Positions 43,811-51,883 of a stretch of 64,000 nt of DNA are shown piece after piece. A program made the position numbers and the translations under genes. Under the pieces are notes generated by a model. That model saw only the letters and a program-made list of their open reading frames with translations. It did not search any database and was not told where the DNA came from. Position 1 is the stretch's first letter; each line of letters starts with the position of its first letter. The DNA lies in NCBI RefSeq assembly GCF_030499515.1, contig NZ_JASTWJ010000001.1:5684001-5748000 (forward strand), written 5' to 3'. Origin of the DNA: Streptomyces sp. DT2A-34. GTDB lineage: Bacteria > Actinomycetota > Actinomycetes > Streptomycetales > Streptomycetaceae.

Positions 43811-43848
43811 GACCCCGCCGCGGGGGTCGGTACGATGATCCGACCCCC
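43811..43848 (+). promoter_or_regulatory. Alternative hairpins and possible promoter after fbiC
   Basis: GGGGGTCGG (43822-43830) can pair upstream with GACCCC (43811-43816) or downstream, perfectly over 9 bp, with CCGACCCCC (43840-43848). The loop of the second form is TACGATGAT, which contains a good -10 (TACGAT) for the gene at 43879. It may be the fbiC terminator overlapping a promoter. Confidence 0.5.
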
Positions 43849-43878
43849 GCCGGAGGGGTTCCGTAGCTGAGGAGATGC

Positions 43879-44436
43879 GTGCCCGTGCCTGCTCCCAAGG
43901 TCTGGGTGACCGGTCTGACGGTGGGCGCGATAGCCGCCGTCACCGTTCTCGCCGTGCAGGCCGACAAGGGGCCGCACCCGACAGCGACGGCGGCCCGCCC
44001 GAGCTCGTCCGCGTCGGCGGGGGCGAGCCCCGCCCCGTCGAAGTCCACCGCACCCGCCGCCGTGCCGGAGGGCTCGGGCACGGGACGCCGGGTCGTCTAC
44101 TCCCTCGGCCAGAAGCGGGTCTGGCTGGTCGACGCGAGCGACGCGGCCCGCCGTACCTTCACCGTCTGGCCGGGCACGGTGAGCCCGGACCCCGGCACCT
44201 ACACGGTGTCGTCGCGCAACATGGCCACCACGGGCTCGGACGGCGTGCAGATCGAGAACATCATCTACTTCGCCGCGAAGTCCGGTGTCTCCATCGCCTT
44301 TTCCAACGCCGTGGACGGCTCCTCGCCCCCGCCCGCCGAGGGCAAGCGGACCGGCGGGGTCCGGTTGCACGCGGCCGACGGGGCGGCGCTGTGGACGTTC
44401 GGGGAGACAGGTACGACTGTGGTCGTGGTCGAGTAG
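43879..44436 (+). CDS. Membrane-anchored YkuD-like protein lacking the catalytic Cys
   Basis: 185 residues. A membrane helix (VWVTGLTVGAIAAVTVLAVQ) and a Ser/Pro/Ala-rich linker (about 34-66) lead to a domain of about 115 residues. That domain follows the L,D-transpeptidase plan: RVVYSLGQKRVWLVDASDAA, then GTYTVSSRN, then GGVRLHAADGAALWTFGETG and TTVVVV. In active enzymes the last stretch reads SxGC(I/V)R with the nucleophilic Cys; here it is RTGGVR with no Cys in the protein. It is probably a non-catalytic wall-binding or regulatory relative. The GTG at 43879 has GAGGAG upstream. Function inferred from pattern only. Confidence 0.65.
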   Translation: MPVPAPKVWVTGLTVGAIAAVTVLAVQADKGPHPTATAARPSSSASAGASPAPSKSTAPAAVPEGSGTGRRVVYSLGQKRVWLVDASDAARRTFTVWPGTVSPDPGTYTVSSRNMATTGSDGVQIENIIYFAAKSGVSIAFSNAVDGSSPPPAEGKRTGGVRLHAADGAALWTFGETGTTVVVVE

Positions 44437-44518
44437 GCGTCCTCTGCATCCTTCGATGTAGGGCAGGTTCGACTTCGCTCACGACGATTCGGGCCGTTGC
44501 CGCCGTGACGATGAATCC

Positions 44519-45700
44519 ATGACGCACACGGACGCGCGAGCCCCGCGGGCACTGGATTCCTCGTCCACCGGACGCCGACTGCCCCTCCTCGACGTACTGC
44601 GCGGAGCGGCGATCCTGGGCACGCTCATGACGAACGTATGGATCTTCACCGGTCCGGGCGGGGAGTGGGGAGCCCTGGAGTCCGGTTCGGGCGAGCTGTC
44701 GTTCGGATCGCTCGCGGGAGCCGTCGAAGGCACCTTCAGCGTGCTGGCGAACGGCAAGTTCCTGTCGCTGCTGACGATCCTGTTCGGCGTCGGGCTGGCC
44801 ATCCAGTACCGCTCGGCTGAGCGGCGCGGACAGCCGTGGCCGGGCCGCTACCGATGGCGGGCGCTGTTCCTCTTCGGCGAGGGCACGCTGCACTTCGTCC
44901 TGGTCTTCGCGTGGGACGTGCTGATGGGGTACGCGGTCACCGCGCTGCTCGTCGCCTGGCTGCTGACCCGCTCGGAGCGGGCGCAGCGACGGGTGATGTG
45001 GTGGGCGGCGGGGCTGCATCTGACGGTGATCGGTCCGCTGACGGCCGCCCTCGCCCTGGACGGTACCGAGGACGGCGGCACCATCTCCCGAGAGGTCGTC
45101 GACCTTTACGCGCACGGCGGTTACCCGGACCAGATCGCCTTCCGCCTGGAGAACGCGATCGCGCTCCGCATGGAACCAGTGCTGACCTTCTTCCTCCTCG
45201 TCTTCCTCTTCCTGCTGGGCGTACGGCTGTTCCGGGCGGGCGCGTTCGGCGCGGACGAGACGGCGCGGAGGCTGCGCTCCCGCCTCCTGCTGTGGGGCCT
45301 GGGCCTCGGACTGCCGCTCAACGCGGCGGCGACCCTGGCCGGCCCGGACCTGTTCCTGCTGGCCCGGTACGGCACCGCCCCGCTCCTCGCCCTCGGCTAC
45401 ATCGGGCTGATCGGCGCGCTGGTGGACCGGGTACGGCGCCCGGGCCCGCTGATGACGGGACTCACGTCCGTGGGCCGAACCGCCCTGTCCGGCTATGTCC
45501 TGCAGAACGTGCTGTGCGCGTTCGTCTCCTACGGCATCGGACTCGGCCTCGCCGAACGGCTCGGTGACACGGGCCCCTGGTGGGTGGTGGGACTGTGGGC
45601 CGCGGTCTGCGCGGTGCTGATGGTGTGCTCCACGCTGTGGCTGCGACGCTTCTCGGCAGGGCCCCTGGAGGCGGTCCAGAAATGGGCCCTGCGCCACTGA
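44519..45700 (+). CDS. DUF418-family membrane protein
   Basis: 393 residues with about eight to ten membrane helices. GRRLPLLDVLRGAAILGTLM (about 18-37) is the family's N-terminal signature. FGVGLAIQYRSAERRGQPWP and RYRWRALFLFGEGTLHFVLV follow, with the DUF418 C-terminal domain at about 225-380 (VGRTALSGYVLQNVLCAFVS). Relatives resemble acyltransferase-type membrane proteins, but no reaction is established. It starts 82 bp after the YkuD-like gene. The stop is 6 bp from the stop of the convergent DUF2165 gene. Confidence 0.85.
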   Translation: MTHTDARAPRALDSSSTGRRLPLLDVLRGAAILGTLMTNVWIFTGPGGEWGALESGSGELSFGSLAGAVEGTFSVLANGKFLSLLTILFGVGLAIQYRSAERRGQPWPGRYRWRALFLFGEGTLHFVLVFAWDVLMGYAVTALLVAWLLTRSERAQRRVMWWAAGLHLTVIGPLTAALALDGTEDGGTISREVVDLYAHGGYPDQIAFRLENAIALRMEPVLTFFLLVFLFLLGVRLFRAGAFGADETARRLRSRLLLWGLGLGLPLNAAATLAGPDLFLLARYGTAPLLALGYIGLIGALVDRVRRPGPLMTGLTSVGRTALSGYVLQNVLCAFVSYGIGLGLAERLGDTGPWWVVGLWAAVCAVLMVCSTLWLRRFSAGPLEAVQKWALRH

Positions 45701-45706
45701 TACGCG

Positions 45707-46225
45707 TCAGGCGTCGGCCTGCCGTCCCTGCCCGAACGGCAGGTGGTTGACGATCAGCACGACCCCGCTGAACAGGAACACCCGCGTCGCGGCGTCGAGC
45801 CCGTTCCAGTCGCCCGACTGCCACATCGAGAACCACTCACCACCGATCGCGATGAACCCGCCGCCGAACAGCAGCATCAGCATCAGCAGACCGTAGGTGG
45901 AGAAGCGGCGGGCGCGCGGGTCGTCGCGGCGGAACCAGAGCCAGGTGCCGTATATGAGGACGAGGGCGGCGACGGTCTCCCAGACGATGATCGCGACGTA
46001 CGCCGCGTCCTGAAGTCCCTTGCTGGTGACGGCTCTCCACATCAGGTCGTCGTCCTTGAACGTCGTATCCATCGCCAGGACGTGCCGCACGAACTGCTGG
46101 TTCGTCCCGAAGTCCGTGATGTTCCCGAAGGCCACGAGGGTGATGTAGAGGGCGACGGTCGCGGTGAGGAGGGTGGCGGCCAGCTGGAGGGCGCCGCGTG
46201 GGGGTGTGGTTGGCATGGTGGTCAT
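45707..46225 (-). CDS. DUF2165-family small membrane protein
   Basis: 172 residues with four predicted membrane helices: LQLAATLLTATVALYITLVA, DAAYVAIIVWETVAALVLIY, FSTYGLLMLMLLFGGGFIAI and ATRVFLFSGVVLIVNHLPFG. NITDFGTNQQFVRHVLAMDT between the first two is typical of DUF2165. Function is unknown. The ATG at 46225 has GGGAAAG upstream; in-frame ATGs at 46258 and 46216 are alternatives. It is divergent from the damaged TPR gene. Confidence 0.8.
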   Translation of the reverse strand: MTTMPTTPPRGALQLAATLLTATVALYITLVAFGNITDFGTNQQFVRHVLAMDTTFKDDDLMWRAVTSKGLQDAAYVAIIVWETVAALVLIYGTWLWFRRDDPRARRFSTYGLLMLMLLFGGGFIAIGGEWFSMWQSGDWNGLDAATRVFLFSGVVLIVNHLPFGQGRQADA

Positions 46226-46311
46226 CTTTCCCGTGGTGGCGGTGTGTTCGGTACGCATTGAGCCAGAATTGACGAGGACGAGCTCTGGGCGGACGGACGA
46301 GAGGACGTACG

Positions 46312-46897
46312 GTGGCGCAGTCGCGGCCGTCTATGCAGCAGCTGATCGGCCGACGCAGCCGGGCCGGATTCGTGGGCCGGAGTGCCGAACGGGCCGCGTT
46401 CCGCGCCAACTTCGACAGCGCACCGGAGGACGAGCGGCACCGGTTCCCTCGACCGGGCCGTGCGGCTCAAGCCGGACTACCCCTGGGCGCTGGTCCGCCG
46501 GGCCCGCGTACACCGCGCCCTCGTGAACCCCGACCGCCAACTGGCCGACCTCGACCGGGCGGTGGCCGTGGACCCCGACTGGGCCTGGGTCCGTTGCGTG
46601 CGCGGAGACGCCCTGCGCGTCGCCGGCCGCGACGAGGAAGCCCTCGCCGACTACGACCACGCGCTCGCCCTGGAGCCCGACTACGACTCCGCCCGCGCGA
46701 GCCGGGGTGCCACGCTGTCCAACCTCGGCCGCCACGGGGAGGCTCTCGCCGACCTGGACCGAGTCCTGGAAGGAAGGCCGACGTACACCTGGGCGCTGCT
46801 GCGACGGGCGACCGTCCACCGGAACCTCGGCGCCCACGACGAGGCCACGGCCGACGAGGCCCGCGCGGCCCTCCTGACCGGTGCCGAGACCCCATGA
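46312..46897 (+). pseudogene. Remnant of an ATPase/TPR protein with internal deletion
   Basis: The GTG at 46312 starts AQSRPSMQQLIGRRSRAGFV and GRSAERAAFRANFDSAPEDE, the usual N-terminus of large Streptomyces ATPase/TPR proteins, just before their P-loop. At about 46440, after ERHRF, the sequence passes in another frame straight into TPR repeats (SLDRAVRLKPDYPWALVRRA, then DLDRAVAVDPDWAWVRCVRG) to the stop at 46897. The ATPase core and most of the middle are gone. An internal deletion with frameshift is the simplest reading. The remaining TPR piece could still be translated from internal starts. Confidence 0.65.
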
Positions 46898-47198
46898 AGC
46901 CGGGCAGGTCGGGCAGTTGTGTGCCCCCTCCGACCGGATCCCGCAGGTCAGGGATGCGGTGGGCGGCGAGGCCGAGTCAGGGCGGCCAACTGCAAGACGG
47001 GCGGGCCGAACTGGCGCCGGATCGCGGGGAGTCGTGACCCGGCGGTTCCCGACGCCAAAAACCAAAGAACCCGGAAAAGAACCAACCCACCCCCACCGCC
47101 CCCGTCGATCACCCGCAGGGGTGAACATCGCCAACTCGGCTGGCGCGGAGGGGTTTCGGTGGTGCAGCGTCAGCCGCAGACAACCGCACACATGAATC
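46898..47198. other. Gap of about 300 bp without a recognised gene
   Basis: No credible gene is seen on either strand. The part at 46990-47090 is unusually A-rich for this genome (CCAAAAACCAAAGAACCC). It may hold the promoter of the downstream regulator or debris of the deleted gene. Confidence 0.5.
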
Positions 47199-47261
47199 GG
47201 CCCTCGCCGGGACTGGCATCCCAGTGCGAGGGCCTAACACCAGGAAGAAGAACCCTTCCCG
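47199..47261 (+). promoter_or_regulatory. Structured leader with sequestered ribosome site
   Basis: GGCCCTCGC (47199-47207) pairs with GCGAGGGCC (47226-47234), and inside it ACTGG pairs with CCAGT, giving a long bulged hairpin. A second stem, GGAAG (47243-47247) with CTTCC (47255-47259), contains the ribosome site AGGAAG and ends 2 nt before the ATG at 47262. Folding could control translation. Confidence 0.6.
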
Positions 47262-48050
47262 ATGACTGAACAGCACCCTAGCGCGCCCGCGCGCCCTTCG
47301 TCCGGCCGTCACCCCGGAGGCGTCGAGCACGTCACCGAACCCCACTCCGACCACTTCGTCGTGGTCGGAAACCACCTCGCCCAGCACCCGGAGCTGTCCC
47401 TGACGGCGATCGGCCTGGCGGTCCACATCCAGTCGCTGCCCGCGAGGACCCCGATCGGGATCAAGGCCCTCGCCGCGAAGTTCCCCGAGGGGGAGATCCG
47501 GATCGCCGCCGCCCTGCGGGAGCTGGAGGCGCACGGATACCTGGCTCGCACCAAGGAGCGTCTTCAATCGGGCCGAGTCGTGACCCGGACGATCTCGTAC
47601 AACAAGCCCCGGCTCGCGGTTGCGCGAGCGGTTGCGCAGCCCGAGTCCCGCCCGGCACCGGCCCCGGTCTCCGAGGCACCGCCCGCGCCCGACGCCGCCG
47701 CCGACCTCCTCTGCGGTCTGCGCGCCCACGACTCCCGCCTGCTGCTCAGCGAGCGCGACGTACGTCGCTTGGCGCCGGCTGTCTCCGCCTGGCTGGAGCG
47801 GGGTGTCACCCCCACCGCCGTGCAGCGGACGCTGACGAACGCCCTGCCCGAGGACCCGATCCTGCACCCGGCGGGATTCCTCGCCCACCGCCTTGAGGCA
47901 CTTCTGCCGCCACCTCTCCCCGCCCCGTCACACCACGCGTCCCCTGTCCGCCCGGACCCACTTCAGACCTGCGACGGCTGTGACCGAGCCTTCCGCGCGC
48001 CTGCGCCGGGCCGGTGCCGCGACTGCCGTACGTCCCTCGCGGCGGCGTAG
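47262..48050 (+). CDS. Winged helix-turn-helix protein with C-terminal zinc finger
   Basis: 262 residues. The N-terminal winged helix (about 25-105) has LSLTAIGLAVHIQSLPARTP, IRIAAALRELEAHGYLARTK and SGRVVTRTISYNK. A Pro/Ala-rich link and a second helical part (about 150-210, RRLAPAVSAWLERGVTPTAV) follow. The C-terminus has CDGCDRAFRAPAPGRCRDC, a probable four-Cys zinc site. Similar proteins are common in Streptomyces accessory regions and are annotated as helix-turn-helix or replication-initiator-like. No replication partner genes are near. Its leader is strongly structured. Targets unknown. Confidence 0.72.
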   Translation: MTEQHPSAPARPSSGRHPGGVEHVTEPHSDHFVVVGNHLAQHPELSLTAIGLAVHIQSLPARTPIGIKALAAKFPEGEIRIAAALRELEAHGYLARTKERLQSGRVVTRTISYNKPRLAVARAVAQPESRPAPAPVSEAPPAPDAAADLLCGLRAHDSRLLLSERDVRRLAPAVSAWLERGVTPTAVQRTLTNALPEDPILHPAGFLAHRLEALLPPPLPAPSHHASPVRPDPLQTCDGCDRAFRAPAPGRCRDCRTSLAAA

Positions 48051-48150
48051 AGGCCCGGAAGCGAGTCCCGTGACAAGCGCCGCGCACGCACCGCGCCACC
48101 GACACCGCCGGTACCGTACGAGGACCGAGTCACCCGCACTGGAGGTCCCC

Positions 48151-48498
48151 GTGAGCGCCCAGGCCGACGGCCCCTACGGACCGCTGATCCCCATGCCCGA
48201 GCTGACCCCGGACGCATTGCGGGCCGCGGTCGCGCGCATCGCGCCGAGCCGGATCCCGGCCCTCACGCAACACCTCTTCGAGGCCACGACGAACGCCCAG
48301 CAGACACAGAGCCTCGCCCCCCTGCGCACCTTCGTGCACTCCTGGGCCGTGTTCGTGGCGATCGAACGGCATCCGGAACGCGCCGCACGGCTGCGTGAGC
48401 TGGAGCAGATCGTGGACGCGGGGGAGCAGGACCCAGCGGAGGCCATCGCCGAGATCCGCGCGATCAGGGAGGCCGCCGAGGCGGAGGCCGGGCTGTGA
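48151..48498 (+). CDS. DUF6247-like antitoxin family protein
   Basis: 115 residues, all helical: TPDALRAAVARIAPSRIPAL, then LAPLRTFVHSWAVFVAIERH and ARLRELEQIVDAGEQDPAEA. This pattern is common in Streptomyces directly before short RelE-like genes. The GTG at 48151 has GGAGG upstream. Its stop overlaps the next start (GTGA), as for toxin-antitoxin operons. No DNA-binding domain is seen, so any repression would need another protein. Confidence 0.68.
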   Translation: MSAQADGPYGPLIPMPELTPDALRAAVARIAPSRIPALTQHLFEATTNAQQTQSLAPLRTFVHSWAVFVAIERHPERAARLRELEQIVDAGEQDPAEAIAEIRAIREAAEAEAGL

Positions 48499-48756
48499 CG
48501 GACTGGTGCATGGGACTACAACCCGAGTGCCGAGTACGTCACCGGCGGTCTCCCGCCCGGAGTCGTGGCGGAGGTGGAGCGGCTCGCCACCGAGCTGGCC
48601 GCACTCGGCCTTGACTCCGTGAAGGTCGGCAGACCGCTCGACCGGGAGGGCGGGCTGCGTGAATTCGACATCCTCGGCGGGCGCGGCTTCATCAGCTTTC
48701 TGGCCGTGCCACGACATGAATGCGTCTACGTCTGCAATGTCACTTGGTATGGGTAA
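48495..48756 (+). pseudogene. Frameshifted toxin-like gene
   Basis: The GTG at 48495 reads VTDWCMGLQP before going out of frame. In the next frame WDYNPSAEYVTGGLPPGVVA continues into EVERLATELAALGLDSVKVG, LREFDILGGRGFISFLAVPR and CVYVCNVTWYG to 48756. Removing one T near 48509 would join them as DWAWDYNPSAEYV. The whole product of about 86 residues resembles RelE-type partners of DUF6247 proteins. Real frameshift or base error; an internal start at 48565 could still give a shorter protein. Confidence 0.62.
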
Positions 48757-48891
48757 TAACTGACGACTCAGGATTACTCGCGACCATTTAGGTCACACCT
48801 CGCATACCATTCCGCCCCCTGAACCGACCGTCCCCATTCGATTACAGTGGCGAACTGTCGTACGGACGGACGCTGTCACGGGGAGGTCTTG

Positions 48892-50006
48892 GTGGGTGCG
48901 ACAGTCGGCGCCGTCTGGGGCCGTACCGAACAGCAGGACTTCCGCAGCCGGGTGCGTGGGACGCTCCTCGGGGCGGCCGTCGGGGATGCCCTCGGTGCGC
49001 CGGTGGACGGGCTCGGGCTGGACGAGATCCGGGAGCAGTACGGCGTCGAGGGCCTCGTCGATCTCGGGTTCGGGTACGGGCGGCGCGGTGCCGTGAGCCA
49101 TCTCACGCAGCTCACCCTCTTCAGCGTGGACGGCTTGATAAGAGCGCAGGTCCGGCGGGACGCCGGCGCCTGGCATCCGCCGACCGACGTGCACCGGGCG
49201 TATCTGCGCTGGGCCGCCACGCAACGGGACTGGGGTCCCGACGAGCGCCGTAAGGACGACGGGTGGCTGGCGCGGGAGGAGTGGCTGTACGCCCGCCGGG
49301 ACCCGACGCGCGCCCTGCTGCTCGGCCTCGGTGACGAGACCATGGGCACGCTGGAGTCGCCCAAGAACGCGGCCGAGCTCGGGCCCGAGGCCGTCGCCCG
49401 TTCCGCGCCCTTCGGACTGCTCGTCGGCTGGGAGCCGCAGCTCGTCGTCCAGCTCGCCGTGGAGTGCGCGACGCAGAGCCACGGCCATCCCGTCGCCTAC
49501 CTGTCGGCGGGCGCGTACGCCGTGATCGTGCACGGTCTCGCCTGCGGGGAGAGCCTCGACGGGGCGGTACAGCGGGCGCTGGCGCTGCTCGCCCTGCGGC
49601 CGGGGCACGAGCCCGTGTCGGACGCGTTGCAGCATGCGCTGGGTGCCGTACGGCAGGGGATGCCCACCCCGGCGCGGGTGGAGGAACTCGCGGCCGACGG
49701 CTCGGCCGACGGGCTGCTCGCGGCCGCCGTGTACTGCGCCCTGGTGGGCGAGGACGTCCGCCACGGGCTGTGCCTCGCCGTGAACCACGACGGCCCCTCC
49801 GCCGCCGCGGGCGCCCTCACCGGCGGCCTGCTGGGCGCCCTGCACGGCGAGACGGCCCTCCCCCGGCCTGGCTGGCCGAACTGGAGGGCCGCCCCACGAT
49901 CCTCGAACTCGCCGACGACTTCGCCATGGAGATGACCCAGGGCCCGGCCCTGCACGGCCCGGCCGGCTCGGCGCCGGGTTGGCTGGCCCGGTATCCGCGG
50001 GGCTGA
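48892..50006 (+). pseudogene. ADP-ribosylglycohydrolase-like gene with frameshift and degenerate site
   Basis: The GTG at 48892 follows GGGGAGG. RVRGTLLGAAVGDALGAPVD is typical of the DraG/ARH fold, but the usual TDDTQM metal motif reads SHLTQL (in SHLTQLTLFSVDGLIRAQ), and the second NHxGDSDSTG motif reads NHDGPSAAAG. The metal site is therefore largely lost. At about 49861 one C is missing in CTCCCCCGGCC. The C-terminus AWLAELEGRPTILELADDFA then continues in another frame to 50006. As written the protein ends early at 49935. Likely non-catalytic, and possibly a pseudogene. A partial copy of its 3' end follows. Confidence 0.7.
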
Positions 50007-50088
50007 GTCGAGGCGGAGCGGGCATGTGAGCGGCGCCGTGGAGGCGCCGGTGGAGTCCGTGAAGCCGGGGGCGGCGGCGGTGGCCCCG

Positions 50089-50132
50089 CCCTGGCTGGCC
50101 GAACTGGGGGCCGCCCGACGATCCTGGAACGC
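50089..50132 (+). repeat. Partial duplicate of the ADP-ribosylglycohydrolase-like 3' end
   Basis: CTGGCTGGCCGAACTGGGGG and the following CCGCCCGACGATCCTGGAAC nearly repeat 49870-49912 of the gene upstream, with small deletions. It lies in the 182-bp gap before the symporter stop and codes for nothing recognisable. It looks like a small tandem duplication that has decayed. Confidence 0.65.
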
Positions 50133-50188
50133 GGCAAGGGCGGCGGCCCCCGGCGTGCCAGTGGCCGCCCCCGCTCCCCGCCCCGACC

Positions 50189-51757
50189 TCAGTCCTTCGC
50201 GCGGACCACGTCCTCCACCGCGCCCGCCGGCACCGGCACCGCGGCCGCCGCCGCCCCGTCCCCGTCCGTGTTGATCTTCTCGATGATCGCAAGCCGCTCC
50301 GGCGTGTCCTCCGGCTTGATGAAGCCGATGAGGATGTACAGGACCAGCGACACCGCCAGCGGGATCGAGACCTGGTACTGCAGCGGGACGCCGCCCTCGA
50401 TCTGCCAGCTGATCGGGTAGTTGACCAGCCAGAAGGCGAGCAGGCCCATCGACCAGCTGGTGAGCGCGGCGGTCGGGCCGGAGCGGCGGAACGGGCGCAG
50501 CAGGCCCAGCATCATCGGGATGGCCATCGGGCCCATGAGGCCGGCGACCCACTTGATGACGACCGTGATGATGTCCTTGAAGGCGGGGGAGTTGACCTGC
50601 GTCGCCGCCGCCATGGACAGGCCGAGGAAGACGACGGTCGTGATCCGGGCGACCCGCAGGCCCTGACCCTCGCTCCAGGCCCGCGCCCTGCGCCACACCA
50701 CCGGCGCGCAGTCCCGGGTGAAGACGGCCGCGATCGCGTTGGCGTCGGAGGAGCACATGGCCATGGTGTGCGAGAAGAAGCCGACGATGACCAGGCCCAA
50801 CAGGCCGTGCGGGAGCAGCTGTTCGGTCATCAGGCCGTACGAGTCGGAGCCGTCCGGCTTCTGCGAGGTGACCAGCAGCGGCGACATCCACATGGGGAAG
50901 AAGAGGACCACCGGCCAGACCAGCCAGAGGATCGCCGACAGCCGTGCCGAGCGCTCGGCCTCGTGCGCGTTGGCCGTGGCCATGTAGCGCTGGGCCTGGT
51001 TGAGCATGCCGCCGTTGTACTCGAAGAGCTTGATGAAGAGGAAGGCGAGGAGGAAGACCGTGCCGTAGGGGCCGACCAGCGGCTCACCGTGGCCCTGCAG
51101 CTCCGGCCTGTCCCAGGCGTCGAGGAAGCCTATGCCCTTGTCGTTCAGCTCCATGAGCACGGCGACGAACATCGCGATGCCGGCCAGCAACTGGATGACG
51201 AACTGGCCGAGTTCGGTCAGCGCGTCCGCCCACAGGCCGCCGATGGTGCAGTAGACGGCCGTGATGGTGCCGGTGATGAGGATGCCCTGGTTCAGCGACA
51301 CCCCGGTGAACACCGACAGCAGCGTCGCGATCGCCGCCCACTTCGCGCCCACGTCCACGATCTTCAGCAGCATCCCGGACCAGGCCAGCGCCTGCTGGGT
51401 CTTCAGGTCGTAACGGTTCTTCAAGTACTCCAGCGGCGAGGCCACATGGAGGCGCGAGCGCAGGCGGTTGATACGCGGCGCGAACAGCTTCGAGCCGATG
51501 GCGATGCCGAGCGCGATGGGGAAGGACCAGGTGACGAAGGAGGTGACGCCGTAGGTGTAGGCGATGCCCGCGTACCCGGTGAACATCACCGCGCTGTATC
51601 CGGACATGTGGTGCGAGATCCCGGACAGCCACCACGGCATCCTGCCGCCCGCGGTGAAGAAGTCGCTGACGTTGTCCACCCGCTTGTGCGACCAGATGCC
51701 GATCGCCACCATCACGCCGAAGTAGCCGATGAGCACGGCCCAGTCGAGACCGTTCAT
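50189..51757 (-). CDS. Sodium:solute symporter (SSS family)
   Basis: 522 residues with about 13 membrane helices: LDWAVLIGYFGVMVAIGIWS, VSDFFTAGGRMPWWLSGISH (the family's short loop), SGYSAVMFTGYAGIAYTYGV and GTITAVYCTIGGLWADALTE. The C-terminus is a short cytoplasmic tail rich in Ala. Members import sugars, amino acids, vitamins or organic acids with sodium. The ATG at 51757 has GGGAGGGC upstream. Placement beside an ADP-ribosylglycohydrolase relative could hint at a nucleoside- or ribose-type substrate, but that is weak. Confidence 0.88.
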   Translation of the reverse strand: MNGLDWAVLIGYFGVMVAIGIWSHKRVDNVSDFFTAGGRMPWWLSGISHHMSGYSAVMFTGYAGIAYTYGVTSFVTWSFPIALGIAIGSKLFAPRINRLRSRLHVASPLEYLKNRYDLKTQQALAWSGMLLKIVDVGAKWAAIATLLSVFTGVSLNQGILITGTITAVYCTIGGLWADALTELGQFVIQLLAGIAMFVAVLMELNDKGIGFLDAWDRPELQGHGEPLVGPYGTVFLLAFLFIKLFEYNGGMLNQAQRYMATANAHEAERSARLSAILWLVWPVVLFFPMWMSPLLVTSQKPDGSDSYGLMTEQLLPHGLLGLVIVGFFSHTMAMCSSDANAIAAVFTRDCAPVVWRRARAWSEGQGLRVARITTVVFLGLSMAAATQVNSPAFKDIITVVIKWVAGLMGPMAIPMMLGLLRPFRRSGPTAALTSWSMGLLAFWLVNYPISWQIEGGVPLQYQVSIPLAVSLVLYILIGFIKPEDTPERLAIIEKINTDGDGAAAAAVPVPAGAVEDVVRAKD

Positions 51758-51883
51758 GTGCGCCCTCCCAGGGTTCAGCCCGGCGCTCATCCTGGGTGCT
51801 GTCGCGTGAACACGACAAGTGAGCGTAAGGTCAAAGGGAGGTAAAAGTGTTCGTCATGAGGTTCTGGGTTCACCCATGTGAAC

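Noticed and set aside
44440..44500. GGTTCGAC near 44466 as part of a tRNA gene
   Set aside because: No acceptor stem or anticodon arm can be folded around it. No other tRNA-like sequence was found in the window.
30179..50006. Integrated plasmid or prophage
   Set aside because: No integrase, excisionase, attachment repeats, tra or phage structural genes are seen. The helix-turn-helix gene at 47262 alone is not enough.
50026..50274. Pro/Arg-rich open frame after the ADP-ribosylglycohydrolase-like gene
   Set aside because: It consists of the decayed duplicate and antisense of the symporter end, with no ribosome site or recognisable domain.
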